A stretch of DNA of 64,000 nt from Proliferodiscus dingleyae. Its lineage: Eukaryota > Ascomycota > Leotiomycetes > Helotiales > Lachnaceae. The notes under the pieces are model-generated. The model was given only the letters and a program-made list of their open reading frames with translations. It ran no database searches and was not told the origin of the DNA. The position numbers and the translations under genes were made by a program. Positions 52,541-63,315 of this stretch are shown piece by piece. The stretch lies in contig QYAK01000005.1 of the NCBI GenBank assembly GCA_003988795.1, positions 800,014 through 864,013 of the forward strand. The letters run 5' to 3'. The number at the start of each line of letters is the position of its first letter. Position 1 is the first letter of the stretch.

Positions 52541-54478
52541 ATGAGACGCAATATGGATTTCAACATTGCATCCTTCCTGGCATTCTCATCTCTCGGAATA
52601 ATTGTTCACTATAGCACATCTCTTGATCTCGCTGTTCTGTTCCTCTTCTGGGCTAGAAGAAGAGGGGATGTCATTTCAAACTCCTGGGAGAAGTACGTCG
52701 ATGCTGCGACTCTTCTCAGTATCATCGCCTGTTGCATGGCGTCTTTCCTACTCCTACAACTTTTGAGATTCTATATTAGCCTGAATCAAGCCTCATCCTC
52801 AACGACTGACTTTCCGACAAAGCCAATGCTCTTCCCATGCCAGACAGCTCACGTGAGGATGTTCCCGGCAAAGCACTCATTTTCGTACTCCTACCTACTG
52901 GCTGGGATTCCAGTGGGTTGGAGGGGCTCAACAGGAGGAATGCTATCTGCGGATATAGACAAGGAGCAGGCTCCTTGGTATCACAAGTGGCTCTCCTTTA
53001 ACGCTATGAGTGCTTGGTTTACGGTCAGTGGGGAGGATTACTTCGAGAGAGGCTATGTGACAGATGGGGTGGAGCAGAAACTCAGAGAGTATCTTCAAAG
53101 TCAGGTATGTAATACCATCCTTTCGAATTCTTCCTTTATTTACACAATTCAGGATGTGGATCCTTCAGAATTCGGCCACGCATACTTGTTCACAGCTCCG
53201 CGGTTCCTAGGCTACGCTTCCAATCCAGTGTCTATCTGGAATCTCTACTCTCCTGCCAAGGAGCTCAAAGCCACAATTCTGGAAGTCAACAATACCTTTG
53301 ATGAACGACATAGCTATTTCTTGCGTCCCGATTCCTCGTCGGCTTCAACAGCTGCAGAGACCCAAACCAAAAGCCCACGATTCTCGGGGTCTTGGCCGAA
53401 AGACTTCTACGTGTCCGTCTTCAATTCACGAGACGGATCTTACTCTCTGAGTACCTCAGATGCTTTGTTCCCAGAGATGAGCGGCATCGGGTCAATCGAT
53501 ACCACAATCACTCTCTCAGCACCTTCCGGGGCTCCTAAGCTCATCGCTCGACTCTTCTCCACGGAACCGGGCATCGATCCCTCGTCAATGACAGTCTTCT
53601 CGAAGCTTGCCTTCTTGGCAAAATGGTGGTGGGTAGGCTTCGCCACATTCTTCCCCCGGACCGTCTACCAGGCTGTCGTCATCCTCATGAAGAAGAAGCT
53701 GCCGTGGTCCTTCCGCCCCGAGCCACGCAGAAATACCTTACCCCGACACGCAGACGAGGACGAGGCATTCATCGAGCAGATCTTCCGCCGCTACCTGAGA
53801 GCCCTCATCGACGATCATTCCTCCCCGATAAGCCTGAAGTATATCGCTGCGGGAGTCCACGATACGACTGAAGAGGTCATGACTTCCGCCTCGGCGCAGC
53901 TCGTCCCAGCAGACGAGGTGCAGGAAGTAGAGCTCAGAGTCTTGACGCCTCTCTTCTACTCCCGCCTTGTGCACTACTCGTCTAGCCTCTCTGGTGCCCT
54001 GCTATCCGAATCCGAACTCATGAACGCAACCATCTCCCTCTCAAGTCCCGCCACGACCTTGGACCTGATGAGGGACCAAAACCCTTTTCAGACACAACCC
54101 TCCACAGCTGCATCTACCTGGGACAGACTCCTCTTCAGCATAGCCCGGCGCCTTCGCAGGGCACCCCGGAAGATAGAGAATTGCGAGACCAAGGACCATG
54201 AGAAGAACGCAGCCGAGAAGGAGCGTGACTTGCAGCTGGCACAGCTTCGGAGCTCCGTGGTCGAAGTCGGAGGAGGAGCAGGGAGTAGGGGGCCACAGCT
54301 AGATACCTTCGTCCTGGCATCCTGCTCGCCGGCCCAGCAGGCAGAGTACGCATGGCGGCTAGGAAGGATGTTCCTCGCGGACCGCATCGCCTTTGGATGG
54401 GCAGAGATCCTGAGCCTCGAGCTCTTTGCGGGGAAAGCTGTGCTCATGTGGTTGGTTATAAAGACATTGTTGGATTAA
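52541..54478 (+). CDS. DUF1365 family membrane protein (2 exons, 629 aa)
   Basis: Two N-terminal hydrophobic segments (about 10-35 and 55-78), then the DUF1365 signature: LFPCQTAHVRMFPAKHSFSY, FGHAYLFTAPRFLGYASNPV, SIWNLYSP, VNNTFDERHSYFL and SWPKDFYVSVFN. An intron at 53105-53152 (GTATGT...TTCAG, 48 nt) has no stop and keeps frame, so an unspliced reading gives 645 residues. Splicing restores SQ-DVDPSEFGHAY. A final hydrophobic stretch ends the protein. In bacteria DUF1365 genes sit next to cyclopropane-fatty-acid synthase and flavin oxidase genes, so a lipid-related role is possible; no such neighbour is present here. Biochemical function is unknown. Confidence 0.85.
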   Translation: MRRNMDFNIASFLAFSSLGIIVHYSTSLDLAVLFLFWARRRGDVISNSWEKYVDAATLLSIIACCMASFLLLQLLRFYISLNQASSSTTDFPTKPMLFPCQTAHVRMFPAKHSFSYSYLLAGIPVGWRGSTGGMLSADIDKEQAPWYHKWLSFNAMSAWFTVSGEDYFERGYVTDGVEQKLREYLQSQVCNTILSNSSFIYTIQDVDPSEFGHAYLFTAPRFLGYASNPVSIWNLYSPAKELKATILEVNNTFDERHSYFLRPDSSSASTAAETQTKSPRFSGSWPKDFYVSVFNSRDGSYSLSTSDALFPEMSGIGSIDTTITLSAPSGAPKLIARLFSTEPGIDPSSMTVFSKLAFLAKWWWVGFATFFPRTVYQAVVILMKKKLPWSFRPEPRRNTLPRHADEDEAFIEQIFRRYLRALIDDHSSPISLKYIAAGVHDTTEEVMTSASAQLVPADEVQEVELRVLTPLFYSRLVHYSSSLSGALLSESELMNATISLSSPATTLDLMRDQNPFQTQPSTAASTWDRLLFSIARRLRRAPRKIENCETKDHEKNAAEKERDLQLAQLRSSVVEVGGGAGSRGPQLDTFVLASCSPAQQAEYAWRLGRMFLADRIAFGWAEILSLELFAGKAVLMWLVIKTLLD

Positions 54479-55492
54479 ATTAGTCTACGGTAATTGTGTT
54501 TGGAAGGGAAGACACCCCCCCGCCCTTTTTTTTTGGTCCCCTGCCCTGCTGTTGGTGGTGCAGTGGTGCAGGATAGAGAACTCTTCGTCTTGGAGATAAA
54601 AAAAGAATAGGGATGGGGTGACCAGGGCCCGTGATATTTCAGCGGAGAGAGAGAGAGAGAGAAAGTTGAAAGGCTGACCGGGGCCGGGGTTTGTCAGTCC
54701 GCTGAGAATGGATTTAGACACATGGCATCCGGGAATGTGTGAAGTGGACGGGAAGCTCAAGCTCAAGCTCAAGCTCAAAGCCGAAGGAACCACGACCTAA
54801 CTACAATGCCACAGTTGGAAAAATATCCGCCCATTGCCATTTGCCATTTGCCATTATCAACTGGCCCTGGCCCTGGCCCTATCCATCTTCCATACTTAAA
54901 CCCAAACACAAAGCCACAAAGCCAAAAAGGAAGGGCCTTATATATACCAGTCCTAGAACCAGAGATAGAACCAGAGATAAGAAAATAGAGAAATAGAGAA
55001 ATGGAGAGAAATAGAGAAAGCCATACATCACATAATCAAAATACAAATATCATAGATTTAAAAAATATGGGGCCTGCTTATAATGAAACATCAAGGAGTT
55101 TCTCCCTAAAAGAAAAGAGTTTAACTAATTTATCCCTAAAAAAAACCACATACAGTATTGATTCGCAAATTGTACCCCTAATCAAGCCCCTGATAAACGC
55201 CCTTATATGAAGAACCCCCCAAAGCCCCCCAACCCTATTTCAAACCACCCCCTCCTTTAGCACACATGAGGGTGAGAGGAGGGGGAGAAAACAAAAACAA
55301 AACAGAAGCAGTAAAGACTATGCATGCGAGGTAGCATTTGGTAACGGCAGATTAATACAGCGCCCCTCTCCCCTTCCATCTCCAAAAAAAGAAAAGAGGT
55401 CAGTCCACCAGACTTCTTTCTTTCCCACCGATTTCACACTCCCATCGCATCTACCTTTTTCTTTTTCATTTTTCATTTTTCTTCTTCTTTCT
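54479..55492. other. Intergenic low-complexity stretch
   Basis: Between convergent genes. Contains a C/T homopolymer junction (54514-54534), GA repeat (54643-54663), a four-copy AAGCTC repeat (54753-54778), a CCCTGG triplet run near 54865 and A-rich tracts. No gene. Confidence 0.6.
54753..54778. repeat. Tandem AAGCTC hexanucleotide, four copies
   Basis: AAGCTC repeated four times with a partial fifth unit, in the 3' intergenic region between the DUF1365 and GH76 genes. Confidence 0.8.
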
Positions 55493-57163
55493 TCAGACAC
55501 TCATCCAGCCGAACATACTCGTCGCGCCGACCAGCACCAGCGCCGTCAGGAAGCCCGCCCCAGCCCGATCCCCGCCCGTCGCCGGCTTGATCGGGTCCGG
55601 CGTGGCCGACACGCCGCTCCCCGCATTGTTGTTGCCGACGCTGGTGCCGCCGGTCGAGTTGGTGACGGGGGCGTCGACGCTCTGCAGGGCGAGGAGATTG
55701 ACGAAGACGGCCGACATGGCGGCCATCTGCTGGCCGACGCCGCTGGTGCCGTCGTAGGCGCCGGAGCTCCAGGAGAGGCCGCACGCGCGGCCGGAGGAGC
55801 CGCCGGTGCACTGCTTGGCGGCGGCGGTGGCGGAGGCTTTGAGCTTGGGCATGATGAGGTCGTAGGTGTAGGGCGCCATCTGGGTGGTGGAGGCGAGCCA
55901 GCGGGTGAGGTAGGCTTTGAAGGAGAACATGTCGGTGGTGCAGGTCAGGTGCGGCTCGCAGGCGACTTCGTAGGCGATCTCGTTGGGGAAGAAGGTGTTG
56001 AGGGTGGTGTTTAGGAGGCCGTCGACGCGGGTCTTCCACATAGCTTGTTCGGTGCCATTTGTCTGAGAGGAGGGGGAAGGGAAAGTGAGTAAAGAGTCTA
56101 GATGGGGAAATTGAAGTGTCGGAGAGAGAGAGAGAGCACTTACATAGTTATACATGTTTGCGGCTCCGAGTAGCCAGACGGCCATGTTATATGAGAACTG
56201 GACTCTGTTGATGTCGGTACAGTTTGATTCAATGTGGGCACCATCATAGATATTGTAGTTGGCGTCCATCAATCCCACCTTCTGGATCCAATCGAATGTC
56301 TCGGCAGCTCGATCGTGGTATGTCGTGTTGCCAGTATATCTGTACAAGCGAGCGCCCATGTTGAAGAAGCAGCCGTTCGCAATGGAGTTCTTGTAGTCAT
56401 ATCCAGTGAGGTATGGGTACACCTGCCATCGTAGTCTACAGGAGGCTGGTTAGTACGGAGGAGTTCTGTATCGTCATTTCTCTGTAGAACCACTCACCCT
56501 CCACCACAGTTCGCAGTGTCGACTCTAGTGGCTTGTTCGTTGAAGACTGCCTGGGCCAAAGCCAGCCATCCGGGACTCCCTGATGGAGGATCGGGGAACT
56601 TCAGCTCGGCAGCCAGCAAGGATGTCATTCCCCAGAATGCTTGATCGTCGTTACCCATAGACTGTGACCAGTTCGAAGGCATCAAGTCTTTGTTCTCCCC
56701 TTGCTGCCACTGGATCCCGTTGGACACAACATCATTGTAGCTGGTATCTCCGGTGTAGTGCCAGTAATCGATCAAGGTTCCCCACATCGCACCAGCCTCC
56801 CACCAGTAATCTATAAAGCCATCAAGTCAGCCATGGACCCCTTCTTCCCCCCGGACGTTATTTGTGTGTCGAGTAGACTTACAACCCCATGTTGGATTTG
56901 GCGGAGGGCCCGGTAATACACCGATGATGTTTCCCGTCTGATTCCCATTATAGTATTTCATCATATCATATCCGATCGTTGCCGCCGCGCTCTTGATCGA
57001 GCCTGTCAAAGCCAGAACCTGTCAGCATTTGTAGCCAAGGGGAGAACGAAGCGGGAAACGTGGTTTGCGTACTTGCGCTCGTGAGGTCTACATCGATGGC
57101 AGACACTACGTTGCTGCCGAGAAGAAGCGCGGTCGCAGCGCTGGAGACAAGCGCCGGAAACAT
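55493..57163 (-). CDS. GPI-anchored GH76 endo-alpha-1,6-mannanase, Dfg5/Dcw1 type (5 exons, 461 aa)
   Basis: Exons 57163-57073, 57002-56883, 56810-56498, 56435-56144 and 56062-55493 join in frame (1386 nt). The signal peptide is MFPALVSSAATALLLGSNVVSA. The GH76 core has YYWWEAGAMWG, the catalytic Asp pair in MGNDDQAFWG, LRWQVYPYLTGYDYKNS and FSYNMAVWLLGAANMYNY, with several N-glycosylation sites (NQT, NWS, NTT, NCT). A Ser/Thr/Gly-rich region and a hydrophobic end (FLTALVLVGATSMFGWMSV) mark GPI attachment. Dfg5/Dcw1 enzymes transfer GPI-linked wall proteins onto the glucan and are needed for hyphal growth. The promoter carries a (GA)n tract 110-140 nt before the ATG. Confidence 0.93.
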
Positions 57164-57271
57164 GATGGGTGGTGATTATTGTTGTATTCGTGAATAGAAG
57201 AGGGGCGGTGGAGGAGGTGGTGGAGTGTCGTGGAGGGTCGTCGTAATTAAAAGGAACTCGGGTTCTTGTAT

Positions 57272-57275
<4 letters not shown>

Positions 57276-57304
<29 letters not shown>
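57276..57304. repeat. CT/GA dinucleotide repeat in the GH76 promoter
   Basis: About 14 CT units on the plus strand (GA on the coding strand), 113-141 nt upstream of the GH76 ATG. GA tracts in this position can affect nucleosome exclusion; that effect is inferred. Confidence 0.85.
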
Positions 57305-57306
<2 letters not shown>

Positions 57307-58142
57307 GGAACGAACGGACGTCTAATACTCCGTAGGACTCCGTGAGCTGTTGATGAGATGGACCATCAACAGCGCTCGGGTGGTTGGAAGTATAGAGACA
57401 GAGGGGGGTTCAGAGGGGTTAGTTCGTGGTGGTGGTGAGGAGGAGGGTTGTGCAGCGGTGGATGACGGTGAGGAGGAAGAGGTGCAATTCCAGGTTTGCC
57501 TCAGCTCGTCGTGAGGGCCGGCCGACAGACAGGGTCAAGGGGGGCGGTGTTATGTTTAGGTGGTGACCTGGAGATGAAGGCTGCCTGAGGCAGAGAATTC
57601 TTGCCTTCTTTGTTTATTCTCTCTCTTAGTCCTTAGACTCGAAGTGCACATACAAACTCATCTAGTTGCTTGTCCGGAATAGGTCAATCTTGTAACTTCA
57701 CTCTGCGGTATGACTGTGAAATGCTGCTCAAATGGGAGAATGAGAATGTAGGTGCCCCAGAGTCCCAGAGTACCCGATACTACCATACTACCACAGGCGC
57801 TCAGGTACTAAAATTGAGGGATCGTAACATGGGGGAGAACCCGACCCATACGCTTGGCGACGTACTCCCAGTCCCAGCTCCACCATTCAGCGTGAGCGCG
57901 TCCGATGATATGTCAAGGTCCTATGAAATGAATGAATGGATGGATGAAGGACCCTGTCCTGTCCAGTCTTCTCCTGTCCATCAAGTCTCACTCTCTCCCC
58001 AAGATGCGCCAACCGCTGGGCGATCCTGCCCTTAGCCAACAGCCAATTCATGCGCTGGTCTAGCAAGGGAAGGCTGCTCTCTACCGTATCATACGGCTCG
58101 CTGACCAGAGATCTCGCTCAGCTCCGTCACCACACAGCCAGA

Positions 58143-58212
58143 GACCAGAGACCAGAGACCAGAAACCAGAGACCAGAAACCAGAAACCAGAAACCAGAAA
58201 CCAGAGACCAGA
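58143..58212. repeat. Minisatellite, 7-bp unit RACCAGA, ten copies
   Basis: Ten consecutive units of GACCAGA or AACCAGA with only the first base varying; order G G G A G A A A A G. Intergenic. Confidence 0.9.
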
Positions 58213-58940
58213 GAGAGACCCAGCAAACCAGAAACAAGCGCCTGGCTCTGGCTCTAGCTCTCTCTCTGTCTCTCTCACTCCTCTCACTGCGCGATCATGA
58301 ACCCCTACTTTACTGTACAGGGAGGGTGAGGGTGGCTGTGCTCCGCCCGAAGGATCCAACTCTCCTCTCCCGTACCCGTAATCGTGTAAATTCCCGCCTC
58401 GCTCCCTTTCAGCAATCTTGCAGAAGAAAAATAAAATAAAAAAAGAATACTGTACCCTTCTCATAAACAAAATATGTTCTTTGAGCAAAGAAAAAAAAGA
58501 AAATAACGAGTAGAAGCAGAGAGACCAAAAAAAATTAGAAACAAATATAAAAACTTTTGGCAGGCTTCTTTGTTTTAATTGTGTACTTCCACGTGTATCG
58601 CGAAATCGTGCACTGGAACAAAACAACTAACTCTGGCTCTGGCTCTGCTCTGTCCCAACTTCTATAGCACAGTCACAGTCATAGTATAATACAGCATCTT
58701 TGTTTCAAGAGAGAGTTGTACATTTGTGTGGCTCTAATTTATTCCCACTTCCCCACTTCCCCCCTTCCCCTTCTACCTTTCCCCTTCCCCTTTCCCCCCC
58801 ATTTCCCGGACTTGGAGGGACTCCACCATCCGCCAGCCAGCCAGCCAGCTTCTCTTTTCATGGGGATTGGGGGATTGGGGGGTTTCGCCGTTTGAAGGGT
58901 GGTTGGTCGGTCTCACTACTTTTATTCTCACATTAGCCGT

Positions 58941-58977
58941 GTACTGTACTATACCGTACTGTACTGTACTGTACTGT
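58941..58977. repeat. Pentanucleotide repeat GTACT
   Basis: GTACT twice, one ATACC variant, then GTACT four times, with a partial GTGGA end. Confidence 0.85.
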
Positions 58978-59409
58978 GGATTTTGTAGTTGGTAGATCGC
59001 TCGTTTATATTGTGTGATTTTTAGTGAGGATTGGTTTTGTTTTGTTTACGGTGCGGTGCAGTGCCTACGGGGTCTACTACACTGGAAGTCTAAATGGTGG
59101 CTCATTGCTACCGGAAAAGAGGTAGCTATGCTTCTCGATATCATTATAATTGTCACGCGTATTTACAAAAGGCACGAGAAAGAGCCCCTTTTTTAGAGAT
59201 ATTGCTTTTGATTCATCTATGGAACAAAAAGAACCTGAATGTAACTCCTCTACCATGTATGCGCAGCTCTGGTCACCCATGTACAGTCACGATGTACAGT
59301 CACGGGGCTGCCCATACGCTTCCAAAATATAAGAATGAGATGCCTTGGCGGCTGTCCCTGAAACCCCTTCCTCCCCATCATTAATGCGGACTGTGGTTGT
59401 TTTTAAAAT

Positions 59410-60780
59410 TTACAGAGCAATAAGAGCAACGAAGAGAGCGGCCACGCCGGCGAACATGGAGCCGGTCATGACCGATGCGGAGCTGGCAGAGATGGTGGAA
59501 GGCTTGCTGGATGAGCTGGAGCCAGTCGAGCTGGAGCTGTTGCCGGATGCCTTGGCAGTGGAAACTGCTCCAGAGCCGGTACCGGTGGCAGTGGCAGTGG
59601 CGTTGTTTCCTGATGGGCCGTTGGCACCGCTGCCCTGAGATGGGGAGAGCGGAGTGCCAGATGAGACAAGAGAGCCTCCAGAGATGGCGGTAGAGAGAGA
59701 AGAGGCCACGCTCGACGCGCTGGAAGAGGCAGAGCCGGTAGCAGATGAAGAAGCGCTGCTGGAGGTGGAGGTGGAGACGTTGGTGCAGGACAGGTCGTAG
59801 AGAGGGGTGGTGCCCGAGGAGCCAGTGACCAAGCCGAAAGATGGGTTGGGGGTGCTTCCTTGAGAGTCATCCAGAGTATACCACCAAACGTTAACCTTGC
59901 CGAAGCGTGGGCAGCCAACCTGTTGCCAGAAGGTCTGGGCGTTCTGGAGACCTGGGACACCGAGGTTCTCGGTCTTTCCGCTCACAGGCCAGCCGGTCTC
60001 GGTGATCCAGACCTCCTTGCTGCCAGCCGCACCTTGAGTGTTGGCAAGAGCAGCCTCGAAGAGAGACTTGCCGCTGTCGATGCTGTTGGACATGGTGTTC
60101 TGGAAGTACGGGTACGCGTCCATGCCAATCCAGTCAGAAGCCGTGATGACGGCGGTGTTGGCGCCATCAACCCACGCAGTCCATGTGTCGACGTGACCAA
60201 TAGGGGTCTTCTCAAGTCCAGTGCCCTTGAGAGCAGTTCGGAGCTGGGTGATGTATCCAGAGATGGTGGCGGCATCAGTTCCAGTACCGGCATTTGCTTG
60301 CTTGCCCAGGTCGGAGTTACGGTAGAGATCCTCACTTCCAACCGAGATACCGGCAACCAAGCTGGTGAAGTCGGAGCCATATTGGGAGATGGCAGACTGG
60401 AGAGCAGTGATCTCAGCCTGGAATGGGCCGCTGCCGCCGGAGCCCCAGAGACCGAGGAGAAGAGAGGTCTTGGTCTTGATGGCAGCTGGGATGGCTTGAG
60501 TTGGCTCGTTGGTAGAGCTTCCACCTTGCTGAAGGAACTGTTAGCATGACCATGTTCTGGTTGGAGCGGAGCAGTGGCAACGTACGATCATGGTGTAGAG
60601 TCTGGCGCTGCTGAAGCCAGACGCGCCGACGAGGCCCTGCGCGGTGGTGAACAGGCTCTCGTAGTCAGCCTGGTAGTTAAAGGTGCCATCCGACTTGGTG
60701 GAACCATAGTTGAAGCCTTGATAAACGGCAGAAGCAGAAGAGAAAGCGGCCGCGAGGGCCAGGAGTCCAGAGGAACGCAT
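59410..60780 (-). CDS. GPI-anchored GH17 glucan endo-1,3-beta-glucosidase, EglC type (2 exons, 437 aa)
   Basis: Exons 60780-60586 and 60528-59410 (1314 nt, 57-nt intron). Another AG 9 nt earlier (60538) would add Phe-Leu-Gln in frame, but it lies directly on the GCTAAC branch site. Signal peptide MRSSGLLALAAAFSSASA, then GFNYG. The catalytic acid is in AGISVGSEDLYRN and the nucleophile in WITETGWPVSG; GMDAYPYFQ and WWYTLDD are typical family blocks. After about residue 310 comes a Ser/Thr/Gly-rich O-glycosylated linker and a hydrophobic tail (MFAGVAALFVALIAL), a GPI signal. It acts in the wall on beta-1,3-glucan, probably in remodelling. Same strand as the GH76 gene, 2.2 kb away, with its own promoter. 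Confidence 0.93.
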
Positions 60781-61083
60781 GATGTGATGCTCTGTTTGTG
60801 TGATGTAGTTGGCAACGAGTGTGGTAGGTGGAGGTGGAGGTGATGAATTATCAAAGGTATTAGAGTCGAAAGGCGAAGAAGCTCGAGGTCAACGACAGTG
60901 GGGAGGGTTAGAAACAGGTCGAAATGGGGGAGTTGAAGGAAAAGGAAAAAGTGATGATCGCGATTGACGTGTAGTCGTGGGCGTGATGTAAAAGAGAGGA
61001 GGAGGAAGAACCGGGCAGCCAGAAAAGGAGACAAAGTACGGTACGGGGCAGCCACCGCGCGGTTCCACACCACAACCACCGTC

Positions 61084-61104
61084 GAGGAGGAGGAGGAGGA
61101 GGAG
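61084..61104. repeat. GAG trinucleotide repeat
   Basis: About seven GAG/GGA units, upstream of the GH17 start. Confidence 0.75.
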
Positions 61105-61405
61105 CCGGCAGGAAACATCGGGCGGAGCACCTGCGCTGGGCCAGTTTATTTACGGGCGGACCAGGGGAGCAGAGCGTGTGGGCCAATCAGGAGCGGTGAT
61201 GGCGCACAATGAACTGGCAGAAGGCGCCCACTTCTCCCAACAGGGACTAGCGGCGATGATTTTTCACGTCCGAACGGGCAAGCGTGATTGGCGGCGTCCC
61301 GTTGGCAGGCGCTGGGCTTGGCTGGATCGCTCGTTCCTGCATTCAACACGAACAGAAGGACAAGGAAAACAGACGCCTTCGCCTGCGCCTTCTCCTGCAT
61401 CATAT

Positions 61406-62221
61406 CACGTGTGGGTGGTGTTGACACGTGCTTCATACGGCTCATGCTCACTTTAAAGGGAGAGAAAGAAAGAAAGACAGACACAGCTATATACTATGAA
61501 GCAGCTCTGAGAAGACGCGATAGATCTGATCTGATATCCCAGCGGTAGAGAGATGCTCGACCCAAGGTATTGATTGCATTACTAGAGCGAAGCTCATGGC
61601 GATACGATGATGATGCTGATGCTGATGCTGATGGTGATGGTGATGGTGATGCTGATGAGAGAAAGGGTGAGTAATGATGACGCTGGTTCCAATCTCTGAA
61701 CACGAACGGCGCGGATCCACTTTCCTCTCTCGACATCTCGGCCCTCTTCACGTGAGTTCACTGTGTCCACTTCAGTCTCCACTTCAGTCTCCAACCCAGT
61801 CGCCCTCTCCGGATCGGCCATAGGACAGGGCTCCTGCCATGATGGGACTGGTTTTGACCCCATTGGCCCACCGCCGTCGAGAAAGCGAAACACGATCTGC
61901 TCATAAGGGGGGGAAATCCAGAGGGATCACGCAGATCCACAGGCGGAGAAGAGACGGTGACGGTGTTTGCTCGCTTGCTACACGGCACGTGATGCGATCT
62001 TGAATCATGCTCATGGATTCTTCAGATGAACCGTTCGCGAGTCTAAAGCAAGCCCCGTTCCACGAGTGAGAATGCCACCATCTCAACCAACTTTTCTCTT
62101 CCAACAGACCCAAGTAGTCCTGCCAAAGGACGAATCATCCCGAGTGCTGGACCGGTACCAGCGCGTTTCCATCTCCCGTTTCGATCCAAGAAAGCAAGTG
62201 CGTTCATCTGACTATCACGTG
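61406..62221. promoter_or_regulatory. Cluster of five CACGTG palindromes
   Basis: CACGTG at 61406, 61425, 61749, 61986 and 62216, often as TCACGTG. About 0.2 copies are expected by chance in 816 bp. CACGTG is the E-box bound by fungal bHLH factors (Cbf1/Pho4 type). The target gene could be GH17 (start 60780) or the dynamin-like gene (start 63316). Function inferred. Confidence 0.45.
61606..61657. repeat. GAT-rich trinucleotide repeat (GATGCT/GATGGT)
   Basis: Interrupted hexanucleotide array of GATGCT then GATGGT units, about 50 bp, within the E-box interval. Confidence 0.8.
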
Positions 62222-63244
62222 AACCCTAGACTTACTTGCCTTGCTCTGTCTACCTTTCTCGCCCACACTCGTGTCTGGTGTCTTGATTGTTTGTCCTGCT
62301 GGTCTCATCCCAATTCCGTGAATCGAAAAGCAGGATTTCTCCTTGTTTTCGACCCATTCTGGGCAGGTCGCCATTCCTTCCTTTCACGATGCTACCCAGT
62401 CCTCGTTTCATCTGCCTCCTCAAGATATGCAACATGAGGCCCCATGGGCCGCGACGCGAAGAGACAACTCACACTCCTGTGACGGTTGAAACACTCAACC
62501 AACATCGGATTCGCCAACATGGGTTCAATATACTTGTCCTGATACGGCTTTGAATAGTTCCATCAGTAGGTCTTATCGGACGAGGCTGTGATATTTCAAG
62601 TTTTTCTTCAGCGCTTTTCCCCACTGAGGTCACCGCCGTCCAGGTCGTGACCTGGAAAACCTTACCGGGGGTCCATTTTCTGCAGACCTCTTCATCTGTG
62701 TATCACTTCACGCTCCAAGCTGCCGTTTGATGTTATACTAGAGAGCAGCTCAATACCAACTACAAATCTTCAAGTAGTAGGGGGCGACGAGATAATTTAT
62801 CATCTGAGTTTGTTATTGCAAGGCGTCATATGAGCATTGAAACAGTCACTTTGTGATTGTAGTTGCACTCTTCATCACTTTTATACCATATAATATAATA
62901 CAGCAGTTTTCTTCACGTCCTCTGCGAGCCAAAAAAGTCAAGTGCTTGCAGTATCTGGAACTCGTTCTCAAGTATCAAAATGTTGGTGGCGCTGAAGTCA
63001 TGGCCAATCATAGCGTCTCACTAGATCGACAGCTATCGATGTTCTATCTTTTCCACCCAAGAACCCACAGAAGTCTCTACGCGACCACTTTTTCTTTGTT
63101 TCCTCGTGTTTCGTTTGAAACGCAGGTCACCTTTTTCTCAGCCGTGGCCGATGTCTGCACCCGAAATCAATGTCTCTATATAGAAAGCGTGGCGGTGAAT
63201 TTATTATAAAATTAAGGAGAAGCTGCTATATTCTGATGATCATA

Positions 63245-63268
63245 AATCCCAATCCCAATCCCAATCTC
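63245..63268. repeat. Hexanucleotide AATCCC repeat, four copies
   Basis: AATCCC three times, then AATCTC, about 50 nt before the ATG of the dynamin-like gene, probably in its leader. Confidence 0.75.
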
Positions 63269-63315
63269 AACTTTTGTCTAGAATCTTAAATCTTTGAAAT
63301 CAATTTATTCCAACA

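Larger units (their letters stand above)
57164..59409. other. Intergenic with abundant simple repeats, 2.2 kb
   Basis: Promoter side of the GH76 gene, then 3' flank of the GH17 gene. It contains the CT tract, a 7-bp minisatellite, C-rich tracts (58739-58800) and a GTACT repeat. Open frames here are products of the repeats. Confidence 0.6.
60781..63315. other. Intergenic, 2.5 kb, with E-box cluster
   Basis: Upstream of GH17 (minus) and of the dynamin-like gene (plus). Contains GAG and GAT microsatellites, two CCAAT boxes near 61192 and 61286, and five CACGTG palindromes (separate entry). No protein gene recognised. Confidence 0.6.

Noticed and set aside
58050..58626. Long overlapping frames on both strands
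   Set aside because: They are translations of the 7-bp minisatellite and adjacent low-complexity DNA.
61146..62437. Several 80-120-codon frames in the E-box interval
   Set aside because: No features, and they overlap one another on both strands.
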